Source: Paramacrobiotus metropolitanus (Eukaryota > Tardigrada > Eutardigrada > Parachela > Macrobiotidae). From it: 64,000 nt of DNA. The notes beneath the pieces were generated by a model, which had not been told where the DNA came from, did no database searches, and was given only the letters and a program-made list of their open reading frames with translations. A program made the position numbers and the translations under genes. This document shows positions 44,727-56,700 of the stretch, piece by piece (positions within the stretch are counted from its first letter, which is position 1; the number at the start of each line of letters is the position of its first letter). Where the stretch lies: positions 1,426,001 through 1,490,000 of the forward strand of contig NW_026570221.1 of assembly GCF_019649055.1 (NCBI RefSeq), in the 5' to 3' direction.

Positions 44727-45684
44727 ATGCTTCTAATCCTGGTAGTCTGGGAGGCATCGAGCGTTTGTACCGGGAAGCGCAAAATCATGGATTTTCTCGT
44801 CAGCAAGTGGAAGAGTATTTGCAAAGCAAAGACGCTTATACTCAACATAAACCTTTTCGGTCGACATTTAAACGTCGAAAGATTTTATCATTTAATATTG
44901 GTGACCAGCACCAAATTGACTTGGCTGATATGCCAAAATTTGCGAATGACAATAAAGACGTTAAGTATTTACTGACTTGTGTCGATTGTTTTTCTCGCTA
45001 CGGCTGGGCCGAGCCCGTCGAATCCAAGAAACCCGAAGAAATTATTCGTGCTCTGTGTAATATATTTATAAAGAAGCTGATCGACCACTGCGCTGTCAAA
45101 GCGAAAACGGTAAAGAATTTGTAAATAAACAACTGAAAAACTTTTTTACTGATCACAATATCAGGTTTTTTACAACAAAGAACGACGATGTTAAATGTGC
45201 CATGGTAGAGCGATTTAACCGAACAATTAAGGAACGCCTTTACGTGTACATGACAGAGAATAATACTTACAAGTACCTCGATATTTTACCTGAGATTTTA
45301 AAATCATATAATAATTCTGTTCACTCTAGTACAGGGTTTGCCCCCAGTCAAGTGGATGTGGATGAAGCGCGCATTATACGTCAAGATATGATAGAAGAGC
45401 CATAGGCAAAAAATCCTATGTTTCAGGTTGGGGATCACGTGCGTATAGCAAAACGCAAGAAGACGTTCGAAAAGGGATACGAAACCAATTACGCTGAAGA
45501 AACTTTCAAAATTGTACAAGTTAAACAACGACAGAATCATTACATTTACGCTTTGGAGGACCTAGGAGGTGAGAAAATTGATGTAGATTTTTATGCCAGC
45601 GAACTGTCAAAATTTATTATGACCGAGCGACCGTTTCATCGTATATCACGTATATTAAGGGAGAGAATGTACAAGGGAAAATAG
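44681..45684 (+). pseudogene. Polinton integrase (retroviral DDE type), broken
   Basis: Pieces in order: N-terminal region with DIYLDASNPGSLGGIERLYR; the first part of the catalytic core with HQIDLADMPKF (first Asp) and LLTCVDCFSRYGWAEPV; then a frame change near 45,085-45,115; then NGKEF and TTKNDDVKCAMVERFNRTIK with the catalytic Glu; a TAG at 45,403-45,405; and a C-terminal beta-barrel or chromo-like part (FQVGDHVRIAKRKK ... ISRILRERMYKGK). The second catalytic Asp position appears to be Glu (SENGKEF instead of the usual D-x-G-x-E-F). The enzyme would insert the element with a 6-bp duplication, as seen at the ends. Confidence 0.85.
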
Positions 45685-46318
45685 CAATACCTTATTTGTT
45701 GGTACGGTTACGGCCCCGCTTACGACTCTTGGGAAAACAAAGAAGATCTAAAATGATGTTTTATATGACACTACCGTCTTCCGCATCTCACAATATTTAT
45801 CCCGCCAATCGTTGTGGGAAATTCACAACTTTGCTAGCCAAAGGTATTGATCTTGATGGAAACTGGGAAGTCGGTCTTTCCGAAATTATTTTACCACCGA
45901 TGCGTCTCAGGTTTACTGAGGGTTTGGCAGTGCTAGTTAAAACCACGATTACGCCGAGACAAAGTCGGTATTTAAATAAAGAGTCATACAGTGACGAGAA
46001 TCAACTAATTCGTAAAATAAACCTTCTACTGAGTGACAAAGACACCATCTTTGGACATACTGACGTGACTGGTAGCTCCGCACAGCTGGTGGTAAATCCT
46101 GATGCCGAGCTCACGTTTCAGGGATCAGAGTATACGAGGGCGCTGGGTCTATTGCAAGAGCACTTTTACGCCGGTGCCGGTGGTCAAACTTACCACTTAC
46201 GACCCGGCAAACAGAGTCGTGTTGTGCATGTTTATTGCGACATTATTGAGCACGGGTTCGTCGGCGATGCAATGGTACCGTTGCTACGAACAGTCGCAAC
46301 CGTCGCCAGTTCTCACAC

Positions 46319-46752
46319 TGTTATAGGTAAAATATTGCTACATAATTATATGACCATGGAAGCATTTAAAATAGAGCAGCTAAAGCAGTTAATAGTTGCC
46401 CTTTAATTGTTGCTATCGCACAATAACGATCAATGCACTAGTTGCATATGATTCATCATTGTATGTTTATTTTCTATTGTCACACCCGAGCCACACCCCT
46501 TTGTTAAATAACGTTCAAGATCTTTATTCATTGTTTTTACGCTGATTTAGATTTTCTATCCTCATGCTTAGAGTATATAAGCAGCACTGCGATGCTGCCA
46601 GAAAATGCGCTCTGTTCATTTGAACTTTTCATCAGTAAAGAGTTGCCACTAGCTGCTGTTTTGTTGCGAGTATAGTTGGCTAGTATTAGTGCCATCTTCC
46701 ACTATTCCCTACCATCCTGGATAGTTACATAGCCACATTTATACTCGTAACA
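46319..46752 (+). repeat. 5' LTR
   Basis: Contains GAGTATATAAGCAGC, a TATA box near 46,573, which would start the genomic RNA about 30 bp downstream. Confidence 0.9.
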
Positions 46753-48025
46753 AGTGGCGTGAAAGGATTACCCCCTACTCGTGTGAACGAAGCCCCCTGT
46801 TGAAAGGTTAGTTTCTGGACCTGGAAAGGTCAGGCGTTTTTTGAGTTGCGACCGAGAAATGTCAGCCTTTTGAAAATTTAGTTTAGTTTTGATGTGAAGA
46901 CCGTGAAAGGTTAGGCATTTAAGTTTTGGACCTAGAGAGGTCGGTGTTTTGAGATAAGACCAGAAGGTCAGGAATTATTAAGGAAGATTTTGTAATTTGC
47001 AGTAGACCTAGAAAGGTCAGTTTTGTGCAGGGCAAAGTGACCCTGTTAGTTTTAATCGGATCCGTAAGTTTTGTCAGTGGACGTCCAGGTTTGAGTGGTT
47101 CATATATCGAAGATCCCGCGGGAAGAAAAGGTTGGGTGTAAGCGTGGTCTGGTCAATCGCGCAAGCGCACTCAGATGTAATTAAATTTTGAAGCCACAGA
47201 GAGTTAAGTTTTGAGGTACGCGTACAGTAACAGAAAAAAGTTATTGAATTTGGTTTACTGAAGTAAAATTTTGAAATTGATTAAGCAGACGATAAAAGGT
47301 TAATGTTAAAATCTTGCGGTATATTGAAATTCGGAGTTTGAAAACTGTTTGTTAAGGGGCAGAAAATACCAAAAAATTAAATTGAAGACCGTTGGTCTTA
47401 GTTATCCACGCAGCTAGTTTTGTGTAAACGCCACAGAAAAACCGAAACTTACAAAAGGGGAAATAAATGTTTTAAAAATGGAGTCTTGAAATTTATAGTG
47501 TAAATGGATAGCTGGCTTCAATAAAGTCAAAAATTACTTTGAAAATTTGATATATGCCTGTGTCAGTATAAAAACATCTTTGAAGTTGGGAAAATTAAAG
47601 ACATAAAGCTGATGAAAAAGCTATTTGGCAGAGGTAAACTAAAACAGCAATTAGGAGAGCTCGAATTTACCTTGCTTAATTGAAAGCAACGAATGATTGA
47701 ATACTTATATGAAATAACATTAATTGCCGTAGAAACATAGGTTGATTAAGTTGTCATTTGTGTAAACGCACGAGTAATCATCGTGTGCAGATTTTGAAAA
47801 GTCAAAATTTAAACAACGTTTACGCTGGAACTTATATGCGCCAGCTTGTGAAAGCTTGTGTTTGAAGCTTGTGAAATAAAACACGTATTTTAGCGGTCAA
47901 ACAGATTTTTGAAAACCATCTAATTTCGTGTTCGAGATTAAAAAATCGGAAGAGTTATAAGTGTTATAGTTCAAGTTTGTTTTGTAAACATCGAGATTAT
48001 TGCTTTTAACAAATTTAAACCAAAA
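46753..48025 (+). other. Leader of the 4.6 kb element with repeated GACC...GGTC palindromes
   Basis: Six imperfect palindromes of the form GACCTNGAAAGGTCAG lie between about 46,815 and 47,025, spaced 30-50 bp. The rest (47,050-48,025) is AT-rich and non-coding. The same word type fills the leader of the outer element. Confidence 0.6.
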
Positions 48026-49162
48026 ATGACGGAAGAATTTAACGGTCCAAAAGTTAAGTTGCCGGATCTGTTTTCTGCTTATTCGCATGAAGATGCTGAG
48101 CAATGGTTAGAGTCTTTTAAGAGAAGCGCAAATTATTACAACTGGAAAACAAAAGAAAAAGCTAAAACAAGAAGTGACGTTTTGGCAGGTACAGCTAGAA
48201 AATGGTATAAAAATTTGGATAGTAAAGTAGCTGAAGATTGGAGTATGTTAAAACAGCAATTTCTTAAAGTATTCGCAAAAATAGGAACAAAAGATCGCGC
48301 AATGAGTGAGCTGATTAATAAGAAACAAGGAGTTAACGAAGATTTTCGCACTTACTTTTTTGATGTAATGGATTTGTGTAATAAATTAGAAATGTGAGAG
48401 TATACAACAGCATTTTTTATTTTGCAAGGGATGAGTGATCGCAAATTTGCAACGCAGCTAAAGTTGTCAAGAAAAAATGTATCGAGTGAAATTTTGGATA
48501 AAGTCACTGATCTTTATTCTGTAGCACATAGCAACGAGAAAAGCAAAAATGTTTATTTTGCCAAAAATATTAATAATGATTATAGTAAAGCAATCGAAGT
48601 ACTCGCTAACGAAGTTGAACAGTTGAAAGCTACAATTGATTATACAGCATGCAATGCTAACGAACAAGAAGATGACCACAATGTTTACGGCGTATACGAT
48701 CACCCCTATTCCGATGAATGTAACGAGGATCTTGAAGACTGTGATAATAATGACGAGGACCCTCAGCAATTTTGTTGGTGGACCGAAGACGGCAGACCGA
48801 TTTGTTTTATTTGTGGGAAACCAGGGCACATAGCAGTTAATTGCTGGCATCGCAGTCGAGGAAATAATGACGACGCTAACGACAGCGAAGCTGAAAACTA
48901 CACAAACCGGTGTGACTTCGATCACGAGAAGGACCGCAGCGGCGTAAATTACTGTCACCATTCAACGGGAAAAGACAACAGCCCAGTCTACTACGCGGTG
49001 CCGCCAAGAAAAGAAAAAGATAATAAAGAAGAGGAGACAAGCAGTGGAGATACCTACGAAAAAGAACGTAATGGCTTTTTAAGGAGTTTCAACGTAAACA
49101 TGGTTACTCCCGTATACAGCGTTGACGAAACGGAGGAGGTAAAGAATGTGGAGAACGAGTGA
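48026..49162 (+). pseudogene. Gag of the 4.6 kb element
   Basis: Starts MTEEFNGPKVKLPDLFSAYS. The capsid region has EDAEQWLESFKRSANYYNW and AGTARKWYKNL, typical of gypsy-like Gag, and the second half ends with one zinc knuckle CFICGKPGHIAVNCW followed by an acidic then basic tail. A single TGA at 48,395-48,397 interrupts the frame, which then continues to 49,162. The stop overlaps the start of the next ORF by 17 bp in another frame. Confidence 0.75.
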
Positions 49163-50267
49163 TAGCTTTGGAAGTAGAGAAACCGAACAACATGAAATTG
49201 GATTTGTGCCAGCAAACGAAAGTTGCAGGACGGAAGACCAGAATATAATAAATGGGAGCAAAAGACCGGAATTCAAACGAAGTGACCTCTGCAGGTTGTT
49301 TTGTTTGGCAGCGGTATTATTAGCGCTTACTTGGGAAGTTACTGGAGTGAATAACGGATTCAAAGAAAGCTCAACAAAGCACGTTTTGAGTAAAGACGAC
49401 GGGAACCCTACTTGTAAGGATCTACCAAACGACAGAAATCATTTTTGGATCGATGTGCGCTGCGCTAAAAGCGAGGGAGGATGGAAGGCTAAAACGGATG
49501 TTTTTGGGAAAACTAAAGAGAAAACTACCGGTGGAACGACGCACGAGCAAGAACCATACAGGACTGCCAAAGTGAACGGACCGTTAGCCTACAAAGATTG
49601 TTTCAAGACGGAAAATAAAGGCGCAGAAAAAGATAGCGAAGTAATTAAAGCGGTAACGCAGGTTGATAAATCGAAAAACTTTAAAACGGCGCAAGACTGG
49701 ACGGAAATCAGAACTACTGGAAAAACTATGGACCAGTTCGTGAAGGCAACAGGAAATGAGTCAGAAGTTTGGAAGCGAGACAGAGTAACGCCACACGAAA
49801 GTAAAGGATGGAATTCGTTGTGGGATAATTTCTACGACATATTTCTCACGGATAAATTCGGAAACGTCAGAAAAGGGACTGCAATTAATTATCGAAATAA
49901 TAATCGGTTTGATTGGACGATATGGAGTTTGGAAAGAGATCAAACATCGACTGCACCGAAAACTGACCAGAAGAAAAAGCTTTTTATATGCGACAAAGAA
50001 GTTGGAGCACTGGACTGGAATACAGAAACGCTAGTCAGGGAATCTAATTTGGAAAATATCGAGGAAATTACCGCATTTACGAACGTTGGACATCAGTGCT
50101 TTGAAATCGGAAAATTGAAGAGACTTAATAAAAAACAAAAACGCATTTTTGACGAGGACAACCAGGCAAAGAAAGCACGCAGGATTTTGATTCCGTACTA
50201 TATTACTGCAAATGCGGAAGGTAACATCGCTGGAGGTGAAGGATCCATAGAGAAGATTGTGGACTAA
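49146..50267 (+). CDS. Unrecognised 373-residue ORF in the position of pol
   Basis: Begins MWRTSDSFGSRETEQHE and overlaps the end of Gag by 17 bp in a different frame, where pol would normally start. There is one hydrophobic segment (LCRLFCLAAVLLALTWEVTGV, about residues 46-66) that could be a signal anchor; the rest is rich in Lys, Glu, Thr and Trp and contains no YxDD, DTG or DDE motif. It is intact while the rest of the element carries few breaks, so it may have been under selection. I do not recognise the family; an envelope-like or accessory protein is possible but unsupported. Confidence 0.55.
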   Translation: MWRTSDSFGSRETEQHEIGFVPANESCRTEDQNIINGSKRPEFKRSDLCRLFCLAAVLLALTWEVTGVNNGFKESSTKHVLSKDDGNPTCKDLPNDRNHFWIDVRCAKSEGGWKAKTDVFGKTKEKTTGGTTHEQEPYRTAKVNGPLAYKDCFKTENKGAEKDSEVIKAVTQVDKSKNFKTAQDWTEIRTTGKTMDQFVKATGNESEVWKRDRVTPHESKGWNSLWDNFYDIFLTDKFGNVRKGTAINYRNNNRFDWTIWSLERDQTSTAPKTDQKKKLFICDKEVGALDWNTETLVRESNLENIEEITAFTNVGHQCFEIGKLKRLNKKQKRIFDEDNQAKKARRILIPYYITANAEGNIAGGEGSIEKIVD

Positions 50268-50466
50268 AGTCCCACCAGCCCGGATTCATAACAGAAGGAA
50301 CAAGCCATGACCGAAGGAGATGAGATAAGCTTACGATTTTTCAGTTTAATTTCTGCTTAATTTTTGCTTATTTTTGCTTAATTTTTGCTAATTTCGCAAT
50401 TTTGTCTTTATTTCTACGCATATTGTTCATTTAAATTTCGGGTCGAAATTTCATTACCGGAGGAGT

Positions 50467-50900
50467 TGTTATAGGTACAATATTGCTGCATAATTAATGA
50501 CCATGGAAGCGTTTAAAATAGAGCAGCTAAAGCTGTTAATAGTTACCCTTTAATTGTTGCTATCGCACAATAACGATCAATGCACTAGTTGCATATGATT
50601 CATCATTGTTTATTTTCTATTGTCACACCCGAGCCACACCCCATTGTTAAATAACGTTCTTGATCTTTCTTCATTGTTTTTACATATGCTGATTTAGACT
50701 TTCTATTCCTGATGCTTAGAGTATATAAGCAGCACTGCGATGCTGCCAGAAAATGCGCTCTGTTCATTTGGACTTTTCATCAGTAAAGAGTTGCCACTAG
50801 CTGCTGTTTTGTTGCGAGTATAGTTGGCTAGTATTAGTGCCATCTTCCACTATTCACTACCATCCTGGATAGTTACATAGCCACATTTATACTCGTAACA
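50467..50900 (+). repeat. 3' LTR
   Basis: Same length as the 5' LTR. Preceded by a short purine run (GGAGGAG), a weak polypurine tract. Confidence 0.9.
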
Positions 50901-51068
50901 ACACCGAGACTACATTAATTTACGAAAATCCGCATTATGTGCCACTTGCCAAACACACCTTTCAGACCATCGAATTAAGACTCGCAGATGATTTAGGGAC
51001 GGAAGTATCGTTTCATCCCGGTACCACGATAATAAAGTTACATTTTCGACCCAAGAAACGCTGAAAAA

Positions 51069-51432
51069 ATGGTACTTCAAGAGCACAAGTTTGATAAAAA
51101 TCGTTATTTACAAGCCTGTAGCCGGCAACATGGGTTTGGGATGCCGGTATACCGCGGTGCCCCCATGTCCGGTGCTGGCTTTTGGGGGAAAATTATCGGT
51201 TTTGCTAAAGGTATTTTCAGCAAAGCCGCGCCCCATATAAGCAATTTAATAACAAAAGCCCAACCGTAATGAAAAATATAGCACATAAAGCTGTGGAATC
51301 GGCAAAGCTGTAGAACATGTTAGTGACAAACTGAAACAACAGCAAGGATCGGGTATTAAGGGCCGAAAACGACGCAAAGTAGTCCTTACAAAGCGACAAT
51401 TTGCAATTGACGCACTTAAAGACAAACTATAA
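51069..51432 (+). pseudogene. Small pVI-like membrane-active virion protein, frameshifted
   Basis: Starts MVLQEHKFDKNRYLQACSRQ, followed by GFGMPVYRGAPMSGAGFWGK, an amphipathic helix, and an Ala-rich part that stops at 51,267. Similar sequence resumes in other frames to 51,432, where a Lys/Arg-rich end (RKRRK) overlaps the capsid start as TAATG. Polintons have such a P-V-Y-x-G protein immediately before the major capsid gene, compared with adenovirus pVI. Confidence 0.6.
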
Positions 51433-52782
51433 TGGCTCTTATTGAAAGCGGTTCCGAACCTTCTGTGCTCCTAGAGAGCCATTTATTTTATCTTCCGGCA
51501 ACTCTTAGCGAAAGGTGGAATACCCGCGATTATGATATCGGACCAACACAAGCCCCGTCGGACACATCCAACGATTATGTTTTTACCATTGCTCCGTGTC
51601 TAACTGAACTTATTAGTTTGGCAGATGTCCGATTTTCCTGTGATCTGTATGTAACTGACCCTAAAGGGGATATGCCCACGGATGATGCCTGCTTGACAAC
51701 TGTAAATAATATTCTCGATAGTTTATTTGAACAGGTAATTGTCACTCTGGGTGGTCGTAATATTTCTGACAGCAGCTCCATGTACCATATGCGGGGGTAC
51801 ATTGAAAATCTTCTAGGCTACACTAAGCAAGCGCAGGCTTCACAATTACAACTGTCTGGGTTTGCCATGGATACATTACTGTGGAAGCAAGATCCATATT
51901 ACGAAGCCAAAGTTAACAGTGAAAAGATCTTTTTTAGCAAAGGAGGAGAGTTAAGACGAATGTGGCTTCGAGCGTGCCGCCCACTGCAATTATCAGGAAA
52001 GCTGTATTGTGATTTGTTCCAACAGGGCAAACCACTGATACCAGGTGTCGAGTTGAGCATAAAATTAGTGCGTAATAAAAACAGTCTAGTCTTTATGACG
52101 GACAGCGATTTATCAAAACCAAAATCTGTAATTATCAAAAACCCTCGTTTAAAAATGAGAAAATACGAGCCATCGCCCGATTTTCTAGGGGCTTTAACTA
52201 AGCAATTAGTTACAACAAATGCCAAGTACCACATTGAACGTGTTGCTATGCGGCAAACTACTCTGTTTGCCGGACAGCAACAACATATTTGGCCCAACCT
52301 TGTTATTGGTCAATTACCCAAGGTTATGTTCTTTGCTATGGTACCGAGTAGGGCATTCAATGGGGAATATACTTCGACGCCGTATGCTTTTAATAATTTC
52401 AGTTTGGCTTACTTGCATGCAGAAATAGACGGAGCAAATATTTCCAACTCGGGGATATAATATGGATTTTGAAAACGGGGCTAGTTTAGAGCCGTACGAA
52501 GGAATTTTTGATACGCTGGAGCGCCTTCACGAAGGTTTCGGAGAGCTACCGTTCGACAGATCTGATTATAATTCAGGTGGATTTTGAATTTATGGTTTTG
52601 ATTTTACGAGAGGGCATACAGGGCGTGGTGCTTTATCGCTCATTCGGCAAGGTAATTTAAATATGAGTATGCGTTTTGCCAAACCATTACCAGAAGCAGC
52701 TGTATTTATCGCCATGCTAGTTTACGATAATATTATTGAAATAAACAATAATAGACAAGTACTTTTTGATTTTGCGCCATGA
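51432..52782 (+). pseudogene. Major capsid protein (double jelly roll)
   Basis: The main frame, 342 codons, starts MALIESGSEPSVLLESHLFY and contains YIENLLGYTKQAQASQL, GKLYCDLFQQGKPLIPGVEL and a long beta-rich C-terminal half (TTLFAGQQQHIWPN, MVPSRAFNGEYTSTPYAFNN), all typical of Polinton capsid proteins. It reaches TAA at 52,458-52,460; the C-terminal part continues in another frame (52,461-52,782) and itself contains TGA at 52,585-52,587. Full family length is about 430-450 residues, consistent with the total. The protein forms pseudo-hexagonal capsomers. The final stop overlaps the protease start. Confidence 0.85.
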
Positions 52783-53192
52783 ATAATTTAGAAATCGAAA
52801 AATCCCTTTGTTCAGATCCCAAAATTCGTGATATTTTTGAGCACTGGGTGGCTTTCTTCTGCGTTCGTTAAAACATGTTAGAAGCGTTTCATTCGTATGG
52901 CCTTAATCCTGCGGAATATTCGTCGGATATTGCAGAATGGATGGGAGATGATTACGTCATTATGTCCAATACTACAAGACAAAACACCGACAGCACCGTA
53001 TGCGGTCAGTACTGTATGTTTCATGTATTATTGCGAGGCTACGGTTTTTCGTATAAGGATCTAATGTCGGCATTTACCAAGCATAAAGGGGTGAATGATA
53101 AATTGGTATGCAAATTTACCAATAAATTTTTCCGTATAAGCACAAAACTAAGAGACAACGAATTCATAAAATCACTAATAAATCATGGATAA
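52779..53192 (+). pseudogene. Adenain-like cysteine protease, internally deleted and interrupted
   Basis: Starts MNNLEIEKSLCSDPKIRDIF. The active-site His block (EHWVAFF) appears only about 23 residues in, whereas it lies near residue 50 in the family, so some 25-30 residues are missing. TAA at 52,869-52,871 interrupts. The continuation has HSYGLNP and the catalytic Cys block STVCGQYCMFHVLL. These proteases mature virion proteins. Confidence 0.75.
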
Positions 53193-53403
53193 ACCTACAA
53201 TCAAAGAGATAATTTCTATTATTTTTGGAATTCTCATCACCATTTTATTACTGGTTTTTAATGTTTCAGAAATATGTTGCCAATTCGCTAAACCCAACGT
53301 AACCCGCATAACGGAATCCACCCAGCTTACAAAGAATGTACTAGACGTCATGATGAGTGATGATTCACCACCGACACGTCCGGTCAATAGTAAGGATATT
53401 TAG
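53185..53403 (+). CDS. Small single-pass membrane protein
   Basis: 72 residues starting MDKPTIKEI with one strong transmembrane helix (ISIIFGILITILLLVFNV, about residues 10-27) and a hydrophilic tail. It overlaps the protease end by 8 bp, continuing the tightly packed late-gene pattern. Small membrane proteins are found at this place in some Polintons; function unknown. Confidence 0.5.
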   Translation: MDKPTIKEIISIIFGILITILLLVFNVSEICCQFAKPNVTRITESTQLTKNVLDVMMSDDSPPTRPVNSKDI

Positions 53404-53704
53404 ATAGTTCTTTGTGGTAACATCAAACAGAGCACCGAAAGTTAAAATATGCGTTCTTACCTGGTCGTAAGTTCCATGAAGCTTGGTATGCGATAGCCAG
53501 CCCCGGCACTCACAATACACCAATTTGAAGATGATATTTCACGTTAGTGCGCTGTAAGTTACGGGCTTCTAGCCCCTTTTTCGCGATAACAACAAACAAT
53601 CCGCCGGTTATTAATGAAAATACTTTTGATTAGTAGCAAAAAACAAACCAGTCTCTCTTATAATACCTAGCGCTCTAGTAATCATCGTTGTACTGGGAAA
53701 CATT
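53404..53704. other. Convergent intergenic region
   Basis: Lies between the ends of the virion genes and PolB, which converge here. No gene or clear polyadenylation pair was seen. Confidence 0.4.
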
Positions 53705-56700
53705 TTATTGTTTAGTACCAAAAGGTAGGGTAGTAAAATCAGCAAGTAACATGCGCTTATCGTAAACCATTCTCAGCTTCTTGAACAGTTGAACCGTGTT
53801 TATCTCTTGTGTCCTCGCGTTCCGCTTGATGTATTCAGGGTAGATAATCTGAACCTGTGATTCCGTTCCGTCCAAAAGGCTCTTGAGTTTTTCGAAGTCC
53901 AAAGACTGTCTGGTGCGGCTGAAGGACTTGGTGACTTCGTTAAAATCCAGAATATCCTCCGTGTACCCGTTTTGGGTAAGACCTTTTGCCTACCATCAAT
54001 GAATACACTGTACATACATACTTACTGTACGTCTAACTTGAGTATTCACACCTTTAATTCGATCCGACCAGTGTCAGTCTCGTAGCTGTACACTTTCGGA
54101 CCACACGACACAAACTTCACGATGTGGCTCTCTCCGGCTTGCAACTGGTTATCCCAGTCGCCTAGGATACTACCGGTTTCCGGCACCCAGTCCCCTGGTC
54201 GGGTGAGGAAGACAACGGAATCTGTATCGTAGTACATTAGGCGATCACCAAGTTTCTCCATCATGTCCAGGAGGATGAGGCGAGCATTTACAGTGGTGAA
54301 GGCGGCGAGGGCGACGTTCGTAGCGTTACTACCTTCGTTGTAGTCTTCTCCCTTTGAGTACGTCACCATGAGGCAGTCCTCGTTGATGGCAAACACATCA
54401 TGAATTTCCACGGCCTTTGAGCGGATCATGTCCAAGTAATCCTTAGTCTTGTAGATGAATTTGGTCATAGTCATAGAATCCCGCTGCCCTTGCTTGCCCC
54501 ATCGGTAGTTCAGGCAGGTTTTGGCCACGTTACGGCGTCCAGCATCGTAGATCACGGCTTCCGGATCAAGATCAATGCCTTCCCGCTCTTTTACCTGACG
54601 GAGATATTCATCCTTCTGCTGCGAAAACCTACGCCAGCTCGGCCAACCGCTCGCCTCCATCTTGATTTTCAGAAACTTGTTGATGTACGCAGCATAAACA
54701 CCGGCTTCCATAGTGTCCCAGTGCCATACGTCATACACCTCTTGCACGGTATATCCCCGGTTGATGGCGTGGTGGAGCTCCGGTGTGGTCCATACCCCTT
54801 CGAGGCAGCGGTCAGCGTCGGTGTGCTGGCAATAGTCGTTATTTCTGGTGTCCGCACACGTACGACAAAGCGCGAAAACTAGCTTTTTGTTGATAGTAGC
54901 AGGGAGAACAGGGTACAAACACTGCCACGGCGGTAGCACTTTGCACGACACCAAGCCATAGTATTCTTTCACATCCTTGAAATCCGACAATGTAATCGTG
55001 GGGTGGCCGATAGGGTACGTCTTGGTCTTGTTAACGAAAGGGTACAGGCTGACAGCGTCAAAGTGCATAATCATTTCTTTCGGCTTCACCGCGTAGTACA
55101 AACGACTGGCATTAGTACGTCACCTTTAAAGGCATCCCGGGGATTAAGAGGTTTACGCAGGTTTTTGCCAGACAAAAAAGAGGCGATATCAGCTTCTTAA
55201 CGTTCCCTTTTCCAGTCACACTCCCACTTGGTAGTTACTGTATACTTTTCATCTTCCAGGTATCGCACACGGTCCAAGTATTCCTGGTACAATTCGCTCA
55301 TCTTTTTACGGGAGAAAGGCGACCGATCTTCCTCATCAGTGCACTCGGGATGTCCGTGGAATACACACCCATTATACTCGTACACTGTACGAGTAGCAGC
55401 ATCGTAACCATCCACGTAATACGGGCCAATACGTATTTCTTTGCCATTCCGTCCATGCTGAACACGCCCGCCGAGGTCTCGGTTCAGCACTTCCAACCAC
55501 TGAGTAGCCTGAACACTAGTACGTCGATTGCGGTGAGGACCATGGGCTGACAGTACAGCTATCTTCTTGCGTTCAAAATGAAAGGTGCGGTAGTAGCGAT
55601 TACAAGCCGATGACATAGTGATACTATCCAGCGGGTTCAAGTTAGTCAGGGCAATAAAATCATCAACAAACTTCAGGGCGCACCGTCGAAGTACGGTTAC
55701 GTCATTCGAGCAATACGACATAATTTCCGCACGGAAGTCAAAATTCCCACCTGCAGCGGCCTTCGCCCCAGCGTGCCACTTGAGAAATTTATCTTTGTCT
55801 TGCTTCTTCAGGCCGTCAAAAACATACATTTCCGGGTCGGGCCACGGCAGCACTTTGTCCCAGTTCTCCGGGCGATTGAAATAATGTGGGAAGTCACCTT
55901 TCTTGACCTCGACCTCCAAGCCCACCGCCTTGGGTAGACTGCTCAGCTTCATAGGTAAAAAATTCAGAGTGCCTCTGGAACACATATTGAGAGACCGATA
56001 CCGCACTTCCAGGAGCTGATTTCCTCTTTTTATTACTTCCACGCCCTTCAACTTGTTATTCAAAAGGTACTTTAAGATGAAGTGACCGTCATAACCGCGG
56101 AAGTTGTGAGCAAGTATCGTATGTCGATTGTGTTGCTCCGAAAACAACCATTCACCAAACTGCTGAGCAACATCTGTGGTCATTGGCTGGCCGTCTGCCG
56201 GAAACCTGAATTCCGTCCCGTCCTCATAATGAGCCACGACACAACTCGGGGTATGTCCATTGACGGGATCGTTGTACGTCTCATAATCAAAAAAGATATA
56301 CCGCTTCGACGGTTCCGGTTGACCTGGCATAGGCGGCAATGGTTTCGGGAAAACTTTCATATAACACTTATGGTCTGCTTGCTGGACCCATTCACGACAC
56401 ACCGTGCAAAACATTTCCCCACACTGGTGTTTCTGACCGTTTCGCCGCGTCAAGTTCACAAAACGCCGGCAATCTTTACAATAGAAAATTTGAGAACAAA
56501 ACGTTTTCCAGTTTTTCCGAATATTCATGTGGATGTTGAAGCAATCCTGGTTGTTGAACGTACGCCTACAGTCGCCGCAGTGAACAACAATCCCTTCCAC
56601 ACAGTCATTGACTGACCGATAGCAAAAGCGACAATTTCCACTGCATCGGTGCCGTTCTTTATGGCCATACGGCACGTCACAGTGTTGACAAAAATACGAT

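Larger units (their letters stand above)
46319..50900 (+). mobile_element. LTR retrotransposon lacking reverse transcriptase, 4.6 kb
   Basis: Two LTRs of 434 bp (46,319-46,752 and 50,467-50,900) begin TGTTATAGG and end CTCGTAACA, flanked by the 4-bp duplication ACAC (46,315-46,318 and 50,901-50,904). They differ by roughly 16 substitutions or small indels. A primer-binding-like GTGGCGTGAAAGG follows the first LTR, nearly the same as in the 1.1 kb element. Between the LTRs are a long leader, Gag (48,026-49,162) and an unrecognised ORF (49,146-50,267). No reverse transcriptase, RNase H or integrase is present. Confidence 0.9.
45753..51064 (+). pseudogene. Penton-like minor capsid protein, split by an LTR retrotransposon
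   Basis: Starts MMFYMTLPSSASHNIYP and continues FTTLLAKGIDLDGNWEVGLSE, the conserved opening of Polinton minor capsid (penton) proteins. The coding part 45,753-46,318 is followed by the 4.6 kb element at 46,319-50,900; the rest of the gene (YENPHYVPLAKHTF ... FHPGTTIIKLHF) runs 50,905-51,064. Counting the target duplication once, the two parts share one reading frame and total 241 residues, normal for the family. In intact elements this protein forms the capsid vertices. Confidence 0.8.

Noticed and set aside
46319-46406. C-terminal end of the penton-like frame running into the LTR as real protein
   Set aside because: These codons belong to the inserted LTR; the true gene end lies at 50,905-51,064.
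48467-48961. 164-codon minus-strand hydrophobic ORF
   Set aside because: Antisense to the Gag second half; hydrophobicity comes from complementing acidic and Asn-rich codons.
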